Source: Rhizobium sp. NZLR1 (GTDB lineage: Bacteria > Pseudomonadota > Alphaproteobacteria > Rhizobiales > Rhizobiaceae). From it: 64,000 nucleotides of DNA. Location of the stretch: contig NZ_CP071634.1 in the NCBI RefSeq assembly GCF_017357385.1, positions 1-64,000 of the forward strand, in the 5' to 3' direction. A model generated the notes under the pieces. It had not been told where the DNA came from and did no database searches. It was given only the letters and a program-made list of their open reading frames with translations. A program made the translations under genes and the position numbers. Shown here piece after piece: positions 43,743 to 51,979 of this stretch; the stretch's first letter is position 1, and each line of letters opens with the position of its first letter.

Positions 43743-45074
43743 ATGGCAACAACATCGCATTACGGACCGTCATCGTCGTCGCTGGAACGCGACGCGCGGC
43801 GCATTCACGACGACAAACCGGTTTCGCCAGGCAGCATCGCCGTCGGCGTGGTCATTGGCCGCATGTCGGAATTCTTCGATTTCTTCGTCTACGGTCTCGC
43901 CTCCGTGCTGGTGTTTCCACAGCTCGTCTTCCCCTTCGCGCCGGACAGGCTGACGGGCACCCTCTATTCCTTCGCCATTTTTTCGCTCGCCTTCCTCGCC
44001 CGCCCCGTCGGATCCGTCGTCTTCATGACCATCGACCGGATGTACGGGCGCGGCACCAAGCTGACGATCGCGCTCTTCCTGCTCGGCGGCTCTACGGCTT
44101 CGATCGCCTTCCTGCCGGGGTACGACGAGATCGGCGTCTGGTCGATCGCGCTGCTGGCGCTTTTCCGTCTCGGCCAGGGTTTTGCGCTTGGCGGCGCCTG
44201 GGACGGGCTTGCCTCGCTGCTCGCGCTCAATGCGCCGGCCAATCACCGCGGCTGGTATGCGATGATCCCGCAGCTCGGCGCGCCGATCGGCTTTGCGCTG
44301 GCAAGCACGCTGTTCGGTTATTTCGTCGCCAATCTTTCCAGTGAGGATTTCCTCTCATGGGGCTGGCGTTATCCGTTCTTCGTCGCCTTCGCGATCAATG
44401 TCGTGGCGCTCTTTGCGCGCCTGCGGCTGGTGATGACCAAGGAATTCGGCACGCTGCTGGAGCAGCACGAGCTGGAGGCAGCACCAATCTTCGACGTGCT
44501 GCGCGTTCACGGCCGCGATATCTTGATCGGCGCCTTCGTGCCGCTCGCCAGTTTCGCCATGTTCCACCTCGTCACCATCTTCCCGCTCGGCTGGATGAGC
44601 CTTTACGGCAACCAGCCGATCGGCGCCTTCATGGTAGTGCAGGTGGTCGGCGCCATGGTCGGCATCGTCACGATCATCGCCTCGGGCCTGATTGCCGATC
44701 GCATCGGCCGGCGCGCCCAGCTTGCCATCTGCGCTGTCTTGATCGCCGTCTTCAGCTTCGTCGGGCCGATCCTGATCGCCTCCGGCAACAGCGGCCACGA
44801 TGCCTTCGTCATCATCGGCTTCGGCGTGCTTGGCCTGTCCTTCGGCCAGGCGACCGGCTCGATCTCGTCGCGCTTCGGCCGCGGCTATCGCTACACCGGC
44901 GCCGCCTTCACCTCGGACCTTGCCTGGCTGATCGGCGCCGGTTTCGCGCCGCTGGTGGCGCTCAGCCTCTCCAGCCGCTTCGGCTTGACCTTCGTCGGCT
45001 ACTATCTGCTGTCCGGCGCCATCTGCACGCTTGCCGCACTTGCCTTCAGCAGGGCGCTGGAACAGCGCGAATAG
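43743..45074 (+). CDS. MFS transporter of the metabolite:H+ symporter (MHS) type
   Basis: A 443-residue, 12-helix permease. Near its start VIGRMSEFFDFFVYGLASVLVFPQLVFP matches MHS-type transporters of dicarboxylates and similar organic acids. LARPVGSVVFMTIDRMYGRGTKL is the MFS loop motif. ATG 43743 follows GAGGAGG at ideal spacing. It is divergent from cyoA, and its substrate is unknown. An organic acid symporter beside a terminal oxidase may supply respiratory substrate (inference). A hairpin follows the stop. Confidence 0.9.
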   Translation: MATTSHYGPSSSSLERDARRIHDDKPVSPGSIAVGVVIGRMSEFFDFFVYGLASVLVFPQLVFPFAPDRLTGTLYSFAIFSLAFLARPVGSVVFMTIDRMYGRGTKLTIALFLLGGSTASIAFLPGYDEIGVWSIALLALFRLGQGFALGGAWDGLASLLALNAPANHRGWYAMIPQLGAPIGFALASTLFGYFVANLSSEDFLSWGWRYPFFVAFAINVVALFARLRLVMTKEFGTLLEQHELEAAPIFDVLRVHGRDILIGAFVPLASFAMFHLVTIFPLGWMSLYGNQPIGAFMVVQVVGAMVGIVTIIASGLIADRIGRRAQLAICAVLIAVFSFVGPILIASGNSGHDAFVIIGFGVLGLSFGQATGSISSRFGRGYRYTGAAFTSDLAWLIGAGFAPLVALSLSSRFGLTFVGYYLLSGAICTLAALAFSRALEQRE

Positions 45075-45091
45075 GCGGGCCTGAAGACACG

Positions 45092-45115
45092 GCCTGCATG
45101 GGAAACCGTGCAGGC
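45092..45115 (+). terminator. hairpin after the MHS transporter gene
   Basis: GCCTGCATGG pairs with CCGTGCAGGC (one G-U) over a 4-nt loop, 17 bases after the stop, followed by a short T-rich stretch. This is a credible intrinsic terminator. Confidence 0.6.
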
Positions 45116-45159
45116 TCGGTTTGCTGATAAATTTCAAACTTCGCTGTTCACTCGTCGTC

Positions 45160-45182
45160 ATCCTCGGCCTTGTGCCGAGGAT
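45160..45182. repeat. short palindromic intergenic repeat
   Basis: ATCCTCGGC-CTTGT-GCCGAGGAT is a perfect 9-bp dyad. Motifs of the form CGTCATCCTCGG...CCGAGGAT are scattered in rhizobial intergenic regions, so this is probably a mini repeat and not an operator of either gene. Confidence 0.5.
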
Positions 45183-45315
45183 GTGCTACATATGAACCGG
45201 CTGCAGATGCTAGGGACAAGCCCGAGAAAGAGAGGTGGCCGGCTTTGTCAGTCGTCCGAGCATCCACGGGAATCATGCAGGCCGCGTTTTCGAATTGCGC
45301 AATTTCAATTATTGA

Positions 45316-45371
45316 ATGCATTGCAATCTATAATTAAATGCATATCCTTATCGGCCTGAAAGAGGATATGC
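45316..45371. promoter_or_regulatory. overlapping dyads in the toxin-antitoxin promoter
   Basis: Two perfect inverted repeats share bases: ATGCATT/AATGCAT (45316-45343) and GCATATCC/GGATATGC (45340-45371). A perfect TATAAT -10 sits between them at 45329-45334. The downstream arm overlaps the antitoxin Shine-Dalgarno (AGAGGA). Both fit an operator for autoregulation by the antitoxin. Confidence 0.55.
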
Positions 45372-45372
45372 C

Positions 45373-45834
45373 ATGGCTGCGGAAACCATCGATCATTCGA
45401 CCCTTTCCCGCCTTGTCGACGCAGGAGCGGTCGATGGCGCGCATGTGGTCGGCAAAACCGGCGGCTGGTCCGTCGTTATCCGCTACGGCAAGGCAGAGCG
45501 CCCGCTCGCGGCTCAACGCAGCCGGCAGGTGCGTGTGTTCAAGCGCATGGACACCTTGGTCTCCTATCTCAAGGATGTCGGCATCTCGCAGTTCGATGTC
45601 GATGCGGCCGATTACGCCCCTCAGACGGCGTCGCGGCCGGATCGGGCCGCGGCTCTGCGTCGGACCCATGAGGCGGCCGAATACGACAAGTGGTTCCGCG
45701 AACAGGTCGAGGAAGCGATCCGGGAAGCCGATGATCCGAACGCCGTCTGGATTAGTGCGCAGGACGCCGAAGAGCGAATGGACAAGCTTCGGGCCGAACT
45801 GCTGGCGCAGCTGGAATCCGGAGATAAGGCTTGA
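45373..45834 (+). CDS. antitoxin component of a ParE-type toxin-antitoxin pair
   Basis: A 153-residue protein whose role I infer mainly from its position before a ParE/RelE-like gene and the ATG-overlap style junction. The N-terminal half (about 1-80) may be the DNA-binding or dimer part (GGWSVVIRYGKAERPL, RQVRVFKRMDTLVSYL). The C-terminal half is highly charged and helical (EYDKWFREQVEEAIREADD, then ERMDKLRAELLAQLE), as for antitoxins that wrap around their toxin. A palindromic promoter precedes it. The family name is uncertain. Confidence 0.72.
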   Translation: MAAETIDHSTLSRLVDAGAVDGAHVVGKTGGWSVVIRYGKAERPLAAQRSRQVRVFKRMDTLVSYLKDVGISQFDVDAADYAPQTASRPDRAAALRRTHEAAEYDKWFREQVEEAIREADDPNAVWISAQDAEERMDKLRAELLAQLESGDKA

Positions 45835-46121
45835 TCGTCAAATGGCTGCAGCAGGCTCTCCTGAATCGGGAAGGCCAGATTCGGCACATCTTCGCTCAAA
45901 ATCCGCAGGCTGCAATTGCGTTGGATGATGTTATCCGACATCAGGCCAAAATGCTCGCCGATCACCCCGAAGCAGGACGCGGCGGCCGTCTCGATGGAAC
46001 GCGGGAATTGGTCATCCCGCGCACTGCATTTCTGCTGATCTATCGCATCGACAGAAAAGTCCAGAGGGTGGAAATACTGCGCCTTCTTCATGGCGCCCAG
46101 CAATGGCCGCCGAAAGGCTGA
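45831..46121 (+). CDS. ParE/RelE-family toxin
   Basis: A 96-residue basic protein of the RelE/ParE superfamily, which poisons gyrase (ParE) or cleaves mRNA (RelE). Recognised parts are the N-terminal helix pair (WLQQALLNREGQIRHIFAQNPQAA), GRGGRLDGTRELVIPRTAFLLIYRID and the C-terminal RVEILRLLHGAQQWP strand, standard in the family. It starts at TTG 45831, four bases before the antitoxin stop. Such pairs stabilise plasmids. The exact target cannot be told from sequence. Confidence 0.85.
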   Translation: MIVKWLQQALLNREGQIRHIFAQNPQAAIALDDVIRHQAKMLADHPEAGRGGRLDGTRELVIPRTAFLLIYRIDRKVQRVEILRLLHGAQQWPPKG

Positions 46122-46130
46122 ATGCGCATT

Positions 46131-46598
46131 TTACTGCGCCATCTGCGGCTGCTTTGCCGCGCGGGCCGCGGTCAATTCCGCCGTCGTGTGGTTCAGGCGG
46201 TCGGCGAGAACGCGCATGATTTCCACGGCCATTTCGGGGAAGTCGCTGAGCAGCTTCAGGAAGTGCTCCTTGCTGATGCGCAGCACTTCGAGCGGGGAGG
46301 TGGCGCGCACCGTTGCCGTGCGCGAGACATCGCAGAGGATGGCGATTTCGCCGACGATGGAATTGAGCTCGACATCGGCAACCTTGATCTCGCCGGCCGG
46401 TGAGGAGACGATGATGTCGGCGGTGCCGGAAAGAATCACATAGGCGGCGTCGCCGACATCGCCCTGATGGAAGAGGTTCTGACCGGCCTTGTAGGTCATG
46501 CGGTCGGAGGTGAAGGCCAAAAGCTTGAGCTTTGCTGGCGCAATCCTCGAAAAGATCGGCACCCGTCGCAGCATTTCGACTTCGTCTCTCAACAGCAT
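46131..46598 (-). CDS. stand-alone cyclic nucleotide-binding domain protein
   Basis: A 155-residue cNMP-binding (Crp-like) domain with no DNA-binding or catalytic domain. The beta-roll core runs from about 10 to 125 (FHQGDVGDAAYVILSGTADII, then IVGEIAILCDVSRTATVRATSP, which corresponds to the phosphate-binding cassette with GE and R). A tail helix follows. It is the last gene of a leftward run headed by three glycosyltransferases, 98 bp after the ABC-like gene. It could sense cAMP or another nucleotide and regulate a partner protein. Confidence 0.88.
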   Translation of the reverse strand: MLLRDEVEMLRRVPIFSRIAPAKLKLLAFTSDRMTYKAGQNLFHQGDVGDAAYVILSGTADIIVSSPAGEIKVADVELNSIVGEIAILCDVSRTATVRATSPLEVLRISKEHFLKLLSDFPEMAVEIMRVLADRLNHTTAELTAARAAKQPQMAQ

Positions 46599-46696
46599 GA
46601 GCGTTTCAATCCCCTGACGCCGGGTTCTTCGAACCAGATGTCTTCAATTCCGGGCGTCCCATCGGGAACACCTACCATCGCCGCCCCTATAGAATA

Positions 46697-49411
46697 TTAC
46701 GATAACAGTTCCTTGAACATCCCGTTTTTCTCGGAAAGTTCCGGATAGTTTCCGGCTTCCGCCAGTCCGCCGCGGTCGAAGAGCAGGATCCGGTCGAACA
46801 CCTCTGCCATCCGGGCATTGGAAAGCACCCAGATGATTGCCGGCCGCTGGCCTTCTTCGTGAAGGTCTTCGACGATGTTGCGGGTGATCTGATCCTGAAC
46901 GCGCTGGTCTAGCGCCGATAGCGGCCGATTGAAGATGAAATAGTCCGAGCGTTTCAACAGCGCGCGGGCAAGGTTCAGCTTCTGCCGCTGCACCATAGTC
47001 AGCCGCTTGCCGCCGGAGCCGACGTCGAATTCGAGGCCGATCGACAGAACATCGTCATAAAGGTCGAGCGCGTCGAAGAGCTCGCCCATGATGCCGCGGA
47101 TGCGATCGGAGGCGTCGGCCTGCTGATAGGCGATGCGGCCGAAGAGCACATTGTCCATCAGGCTTGCAGACGGGGTGAAACGCTCGGCGTCGTAGCGCTC
47201 GATCAGCTCGGCGAGATCGGCCGGAATATGCTCGTGAAACTGCTTGCGGGCGTTGACGATCTTGCCCATCAGCTCGTCCGTCAGCAAGCCGAAGCGGTGG
47301 CGCGGCTCGATATAGGCAAAACTCAGCCGGATGATGGCCGAACGTTCCTCGGGCGTCGCGTCTTCGAAGCGGCGGCTTTGCAGTTTCTGCAGCAGCGCCT
47401 GATAGGTCGGAATGTCATCCGCCGTCATGAAGGTCAGCTGCTGGAAGAACGGATGGTCCGGCGGCAGATCATGGAAGAGTTCCACCGCATTCTCGGCGAT
47501 CTCCAGGCCCATGGCATAGAGATCGGTGCTGAGGCCGGTTTCGCGGAACAGCTGCTGGAAATAGGGATGCGCGGCCAGCCTGCGATTGGTCATCAGCGGC
47601 CGCTTCATCGTGCCGAAGAGCAGGTTCTCGCCAACCGTCGCCTGGCCGTTATAGGCGTCGAAATCGAAAGGCACGACGATCGTGTCGAGCCCTTCGTCGC
47701 GCAGCCGGTCCCGGAGCGAGGCACGCAGTGCGACGACGTGATCGCTGACGGCCACATGCACGTCGGTGTTGACGGTCGATCGCAGCGCCAGATCCAGAAT
47801 GTCCTGCGAGATCATCACGGCGTCGAGCACCGGGCGGATCGCTTTCAAAAGGTCTTCCGGCCCGCTGGCGCCGGCTGCCTTATAGTCCACCCAGTCGCTG
47901 TTGAGGTCGAGCGTCGGATTGCCGGCCTTCACCGCCTCGATGGAATGCCATTTGTATTCCAGCGCTTCCTGCTCGTCGTAGACCGGATCGGTCATCGGCG
48001 CGTGCTTGAGGCCGTAGAGCAGATTGCTGGCAAGCGTGCCATGGAAGAAGAAGGTGTCGGCCGAGGCGTAGGAGATGCGCCGGCCGGTGATCGATTCCGG
48101 CATAGCCAACAGGTCCTGCCCGTCGATGGTGATGCGGCCGGAATCCGGCCAGACCATGCGTCCGAGCGCTTCGGCGAAGGCTTCCGCGCCGCTGCCGTTC
48201 GGGCCGACGATCGCAACTGTCTCGTTCGGCTTGATCTCGACGGAGACGTGGTCGACCAGGCGGGCGCCGCTGTCATCGGAGAGTGAGAGGTTGGTGACAA
48301 CGAACGCATGCGTCAGCGGACCCACCGGGGCAGTGGCGAGCTCCTGGATGCGGCTGTCGATCAGCGGCTCGACATTGAACTGCTCATAGACCTGCTGGTA
48401 CTTCACCTGCACGTCCTGGCGCATCTGGTCCCAGTCGATCAGTTCCTTCAGCGGCCCGGGCAGGTCCTTATAGGCTGATATGACGGCGACGAGCTGGCCG
48501 ATATCGAGCCTGCCCTGCAGCGCCAGGTAGCCGCCGATCGCGTAGAACAGGAAAGGCGTGACCTGGGCGAGGAAGTTGTTGATGAACTTCACCAGGAACT
48601 TCCACTGGTAAAGGTCGTAGCGGATCGAAAAGATCCGGCCAAGCCGCGAGGCGATGTCGGCGCGTTCGAGGTTGGAGGTGTCGTTGCCGTGGATCGTGCC
48701 AATGCCGTCGACGATTTCGCCGACGCGGCCGGAAAGCTCGCGTGCCGTCAGCTGCCGCTGGCGGCCGAGCTCCAGCAGCCGCTTGCGCATGCGAGGGATG
48801 ATGATGGCCTGGACGCCGACGATGCCGGCGGCGATCATGCCGAGCCAGAAATTCTGGACGATGATGAAGGCGAGTGCGGTGATCGCCTGGCCGCCGAGAA
48901 GGGCAGGCGAGACGAAGGCATCGCCGGTGAAACCGCCCATCGGCTCCACCTCGTCCTTGATCATGGTGGCGATCTCGGCGGATTTTACCCGCTTGAAATG
49001 AATGGGCGGAAAACGCAGCACCCGGTCGACCAGCTCGAAGCGGATACGGCGCAGCATGCGCTCGCCAAGCCGGCCCTTATAGGTGTTGATATAGAACTTG
49101 AAGAGGCCGTTCAGCACCACCAGCGCCAGGAACACCAGGCTAAGGGCCATCAGCATCTGGAAGCGGTTGAGCTGCAAGCCTTGAAAGAACTCGACATGGC
49201 CGATCAGCGGGATGTCGTAGGCAATGTGCATGAAGGTCTGCCGTGCGCCCGGACCTTCGAAGCCGTCACCCTGGATCGGTCCGTTGACGATCTGCTTCGG
49301 CAGGTCGAAGGACAGGAAGTAGGGCACCATCGAGGCGGCGACGACAGCCAGAATCCACAGCTGCTGCAGCCGCGTGTTTTTCCAGATGTAGCGGGCGAGG
49401 CTTTTTTCCAT
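46697..49411 (-). CDS. ABC-exporter-like protein with degenerate ATPase and NBD insertion
   Basis: A 904-residue fusion of an exporter-type membrane domain (about 10-330, six helices) to an NBD. All ATPase motifs are altered: Walker A GPNGSGAE (403-410, Lys to Ala), Q-loop SYASADTF (447-454, no Gln), signature LTMVQRQ (804-810, for LSGGQRQ), Walker B YFIFNRP (824-830, Asp-Glu to Asn-Arg) and H-loop VLSNARM (862-868, His to Asn). About 330 residues separate the Q-loop from the signature, with xxNxLxG segments at 458-468, 591-601 and 749-759. The D-loop LSALD remains. It is probably not an ATPase. It follows three glycosyltransferases after a 169-bp gap. Confidence 0.9.
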   Translation of the reverse strand: MEKSLARYIWKNTRLQQLWILAVVAASMVPYFLSFDLPKQIVNGPIQGDGFEGPGARQTFMHIAYDIPLIGHVEFFQGLQLNRFQMLMALSLVFLALVVLNGLFKFYINTYKGRLGERMLRRIRFELVDRVLRFPPIHFKRVKSAEIATMIKDEVEPMGGFTGDAFVSPALLGGQAITALAFIIVQNFWLGMIAAGIVGVQAIIIPRMRKRLLELGRQRQLTARELSGRVGEIVDGIGTIHGNDTSNLERADIASRLGRIFSIRYDLYQWKFLVKFINNFLAQVTPFLFYAIGGYLALQGRLDIGQLVAVISAYKDLPGPLKELIDWDQMRQDVQVKYQQVYEQFNVEPLIDSRIQELATAPVGPLTHAFVVTNLSLSDDSGARLVDHVSVEIKPNETVAIVGPNGSGAEAFAEALGRMVWPDSGRITIDGQDLLAMPESITGRRISYASADTFFFHGTLASNLLYGLKHAPMTDPVYDEQEALEYKWHSIEAVKAGNPTLDLNSDWVDYKAAGASGPEDLLKAIRPVLDAVMISQDILDLALRSTVNTDVHVAVSDHVVALRASLRDRLRDEGLDTIVVPFDFDAYNGQATVGENLLFGTMKRPLMTNRRLAAHPYFQQLFRETGLSTDLYAMGLEIAENAVELFHDLPPDHPFFQQLTFMTADDIPTYQALLQKLQSRRFEDATPEERSAIIRLSFAYIEPRHRFGLLTDELMGKIVNARKQFHEHIPADLAELIERYDAERFTPSASLMDNVLFGRIAYQQADASDRIRGIMGELFDALDLYDDVLSIGLEFDVGSGGKRLTMVQRQKLNLARALLKRSDYFIFNRPLSALDQRVQDQITRNIVEDLHEEGQRPAIIWVLSNARMAEVFDRILLFDRGGLAEAGNYPELSEKNGMFKELLS

Positions 49412-49580
49412 GGCTAACCGTCAGCTTGCTGGGAAATTCCGGGGGCCGGGATGGGGAGGAATGTTGAGAACAGGACCATGCAGCCGGACCGCCGATATCG
49501 CAATGAAAACAAGGCGAAGCGACCGGCTGCAGAAACGCCGATTCTCGCCGGAACATTGCTTATATCACAGGAATTTTGGA

Positions 49581-50726
49581 TTAGGCGAGCGATTCGGCCA
49601 GCATGGAGCGAATGATGCCAGCGGTTTTCTCGGCGCCGTCGAGATCGAGCAATACCGGCTCGCGGCGCGCCGTGGCGAGCGCCTTTTCGACGGCCTCTTT
49701 CACATGGCCAGCCGTCAGTCCGGTTTCCGGCAGGATATCGGCCAGATCAAGCGCCTGCAGCCGCTCGGCGCGCACCGTCTGCTCGGTCTCGCCGCCGACA
49801 ACGAAGGGGATGAGGATCGCCCGGCATTCGGTGCGCAGGAGGTCGCCGACCGTGTTATAGCCGGCCTGCGAGATCGAAACCTTGGCGCCGCGCAGTAGCG
49901 AGGGAAAATCCTTGCGGAAGCGCACCAGCGTCACATTCGCAGGCGCGTCCTGCGACAGCGCGGCGAAATCGGCTTCCGGCAGGTTGGGACCCGATATCAG
50001 CAGCCAGCGGAGATCGGCGGGCAGCATCGCCGCCGCCTCTTTCGCCGCACCGATCAGCGCGGCGCCGACCGCGCCGCCGCCCGCCGATGCGATGATATCG
50101 AATATCTCGGTCGGTTCCGGCGCCGGCGGCGCTGCGACGAGGCCGGTATAACGCAGCCTGTCGGCGATCTCCCCTGTCAGCGGGAACGTGTCTTCGAGCC
50201 TGACGAAGCTCGGATCGCCGTGGACCAGCACGGCATCGAAATGCGCTTTGACCAGGGCGGCGGTTTCCGCGTCGCGGCCGGCCTTGCGGTTTTCCTGCAG
50301 GATGTCGCGCACCGAGCTCAAGAGTTTCGGTCGGGGCTCGGCCTTGTCGATTGCGGCAAGCAAAGGCAGCAGTTCGAAGCGCATCTGCCGGCGGCCGAAG
50401 GGAAAGGCTTCGATGATGACGACATCGGGCCTTGCTGCATGAAAGGCGTTAAGTAGCAGATCGCGGCGGGCATGGAGGAAATCCTCGCCCGCTGGCCGGC
50501 CATCGGCATCGGCGAGACCGGAGAAACCGGCATTGCTGGCAACGACCGCCGGCAAGGCCACGGTCTTCACACCCTCGCCCGGAAAACCCGGAACCGGCAG
50601 GCCGCCGGTGATGACGGTGACGTCGAAACCATCCTTGGCAAGCGCACTGGCGATGCGGCTGGCGCGGGCTATGTGGCCGATGCCGAGCAGGTGCTGGACG
50701 TAGAAGAAGATGCGCGGTGCCGTCAT
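49581..50726 (-). CDS. MurG/GT28-like glycosyltransferase
   Basis: A 381-residue soluble or peripheral GT-B-fold enzyme, starting at MTAPRIFFYVQHLLGIGHIA with ATG 50726, which overlaps the stop of the upstream gene as ATGA; frames to 50741 add residues. N-terminal GIGHIARASRIASAL and a C-terminal AGYNTVGDLL segment, as in GT28-type donors' binding sites, are present. The opening GxGHxxR is shared with the neighbour at 52 kb, so the two look paralogous. It transfers a sugar from a nucleotide donor to an unknown acceptor. Confidence 0.85.
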   Translation of the reverse strand: MTAPRIFFYVQHLLGIGHIARASRIASALAKDGFDVTVITGGLPVPGFPGEGVKTVALPAVVASNAGFSGLADADGRPAGEDFLHARRDLLLNAFHAARPDVVIIEAFPFGRRQMRFELLPLLAAIDKAEPRPKLLSSVRDILQENRKAGRDAETAALVKAHFDAVLVHGDPSFVRLEDTFPLTGEIADRLRYTGLVAAPPAPEPTEIFDIIASAGGGAVGAALIGAAKEAAAMLPADLRWLLISGPNLPEADFAALSQDAPANVTLVRFRKDFPSLLRGAKVSISQAGYNTVGDLLRTECRAILIPFVVGGETEQTVRAERLQALDLADILPETGLTAGHVKEAVEKALATARREPVLLDLDGAEKTAGIIRSMLAESLA

Positions 50727-51970
50727 GACGCCTTCTGCCATTCGGCCTCGAACAGGCCGGTGAGCTGTCTGATGCTGGAGTGATAGTCGAAATCTTCGCG
50801 CACCCGCTTTTCGGCGGCGTCGCCGAGGCGCTTGCGCAGGGCCGGGTCGCGGATTGCCGCCTCCAGCGCTTTGGCAAGCAGCGCCGGATCCTCTGGCGGC
50901 ACCACCAGGCCGTTTTCACCGTCCGTCAGCAGCTCCGGCACGCCGGATACGTCGGTCGAGAGGCAGGCGAGCCGCTGGCTCGCGGCTTCCACAAGCACGT
51001 TCGGCAGGCCGTCGCGGTCGCCGTTGGCGGCGATCCGGCAGGCAAGCGCGAAGAGGTCGGCGCGGCGATAATGATCGAGCACGTCTTCCTGCGCCATGGC
51101 GCCCTTCCAGACGATGCGGTCGGCAAGGCCGAGTTCGGCTGCCAGCGCCTTCAGCCTCGCAAGCTCCTCGCCGCCGCCGATATGCTCCATGCGCCAGTGG
51201 AGGTCGGCGGGCAACAGGGCCAGCGCGCGCAGCAGCACGTCGTAGCCCTTCTTTTCGACGGCGCGGCCGACGCTAAGGATGAAGGCGGGATCGGCGGGGT
51301 CGCTGCCGGTCCTGTCCGAACGCTCGCCGGCAAAATGGCCGAAACGGGCAAGATCGAGCCCGTGGTAACTTAGGTGCACCGCATCCTTGCGGGACGTCAG
51401 TGCGCGCATGTGCTCATAGCCCGTCCTGGTGCAGGTGACGGCCCAGCGGGCACTGCCGAGTTTCTCGTGCAACTCCCAGTCGGGTGACGTCCATATGTCC
51501 TTGGCATGCGCCGAACAGGTCCAGGGCGTGCCGGTGAGGATGCTCGCATATTCCGTCACCGAAGCCGGTGTGTGGATGAAATGGGCATGCAGCCATTGCC
51601 CGCCGTCCGGCCATTCTCGTCCCAGCACCAGTGCCTGGCCAAGACGGCGGAAGCGGTTGCGGGAGAGGTCGCGCGTGAGGTCGGCGAGGAAGCGTTTGAT
51701 CAGCGCCTTGAAGCCCGGTTTGGAAAAACCGGCGACCAGGCCCTTCAGCACGCGGATCGGCTCTTCATGCAGATATTCCGGCAGGTAGACGACCCGCGCC
51801 CTGATCTCGTCATGCACGGGATGGCGCTTCTTGTCGGTCGGCCGGCGCATCGAAATCAGCGTGAGGTCGAAGCCGGCCTTTTCGAGGCCGAGCAGCTCCT
51901 GGGCGATGAAGGTTTCCGAAAGGCGGGGATAGCCTTTCAGCACGACGAGGATCTTGCGGCGTGGCGGCAA
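50723..51970 (-). CDS. GT4-type glycosyltransferase
   Basis: A 415-residue GT-B glycosyltransferase. ILVVLKGYPRLSETFIAQELLGLE opens the N-terminal domain. LSYHGLDLARFG, ILSVGRAVEKKGYDVLL and DGLPNVLVEAASQRLACLSTDVSGVPEL with the EX7E-type donor site make the GT4 assignment firm. It sits between two GT28-like enzymes, ends by ATGA overlap with the next gene and begins 9 bp after the previous gene. The three are almost certainly one operon. The glycan is unidentified. Confidence 0.9.
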   Translation of the reverse strand: MPPRRKILVVLKGYPRLSETFIAQELLGLEKAGFDLTLISMRRPTDKKRHPVHDEIRARVVYLPEYLHEEPIRVLKGLVAGFSKPGFKALIKRFLADLTRDLSRNRFRRLGQALVLGREWPDGGQWLHAHFIHTPASVTEYASILTGTPWTCSAHAKDIWTSPDWELHEKLGSARWAVTCTRTGYEHMRALTSRKDAVHLSYHGLDLARFGHFAGERSDRTGSDPADPAFILSVGRAVEKKGYDVLLRALALLPADLHWRMEHIGGGEELARLKALAAELGLADRIVWKGAMAQEDVLDHYRRADLFALACRIAANGDRDGLPNVLVEAASQRLACLSTDVSGVPELLTDGENGLVVPPEDPALLAKALEAAIRDPALRKRLGDAAEKRVREDFDYHSSIRQLTGLFEAEWQKAS

Positions 51971-51979
51971 GGCTGTTCC

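Noticed and set aside
45108..45359. 83-codon open frame after the MHS transporter
   Set aside because: It runs through a hairpin terminator and a palindromic repeat, has no ribosome site and no recognisable sequence.
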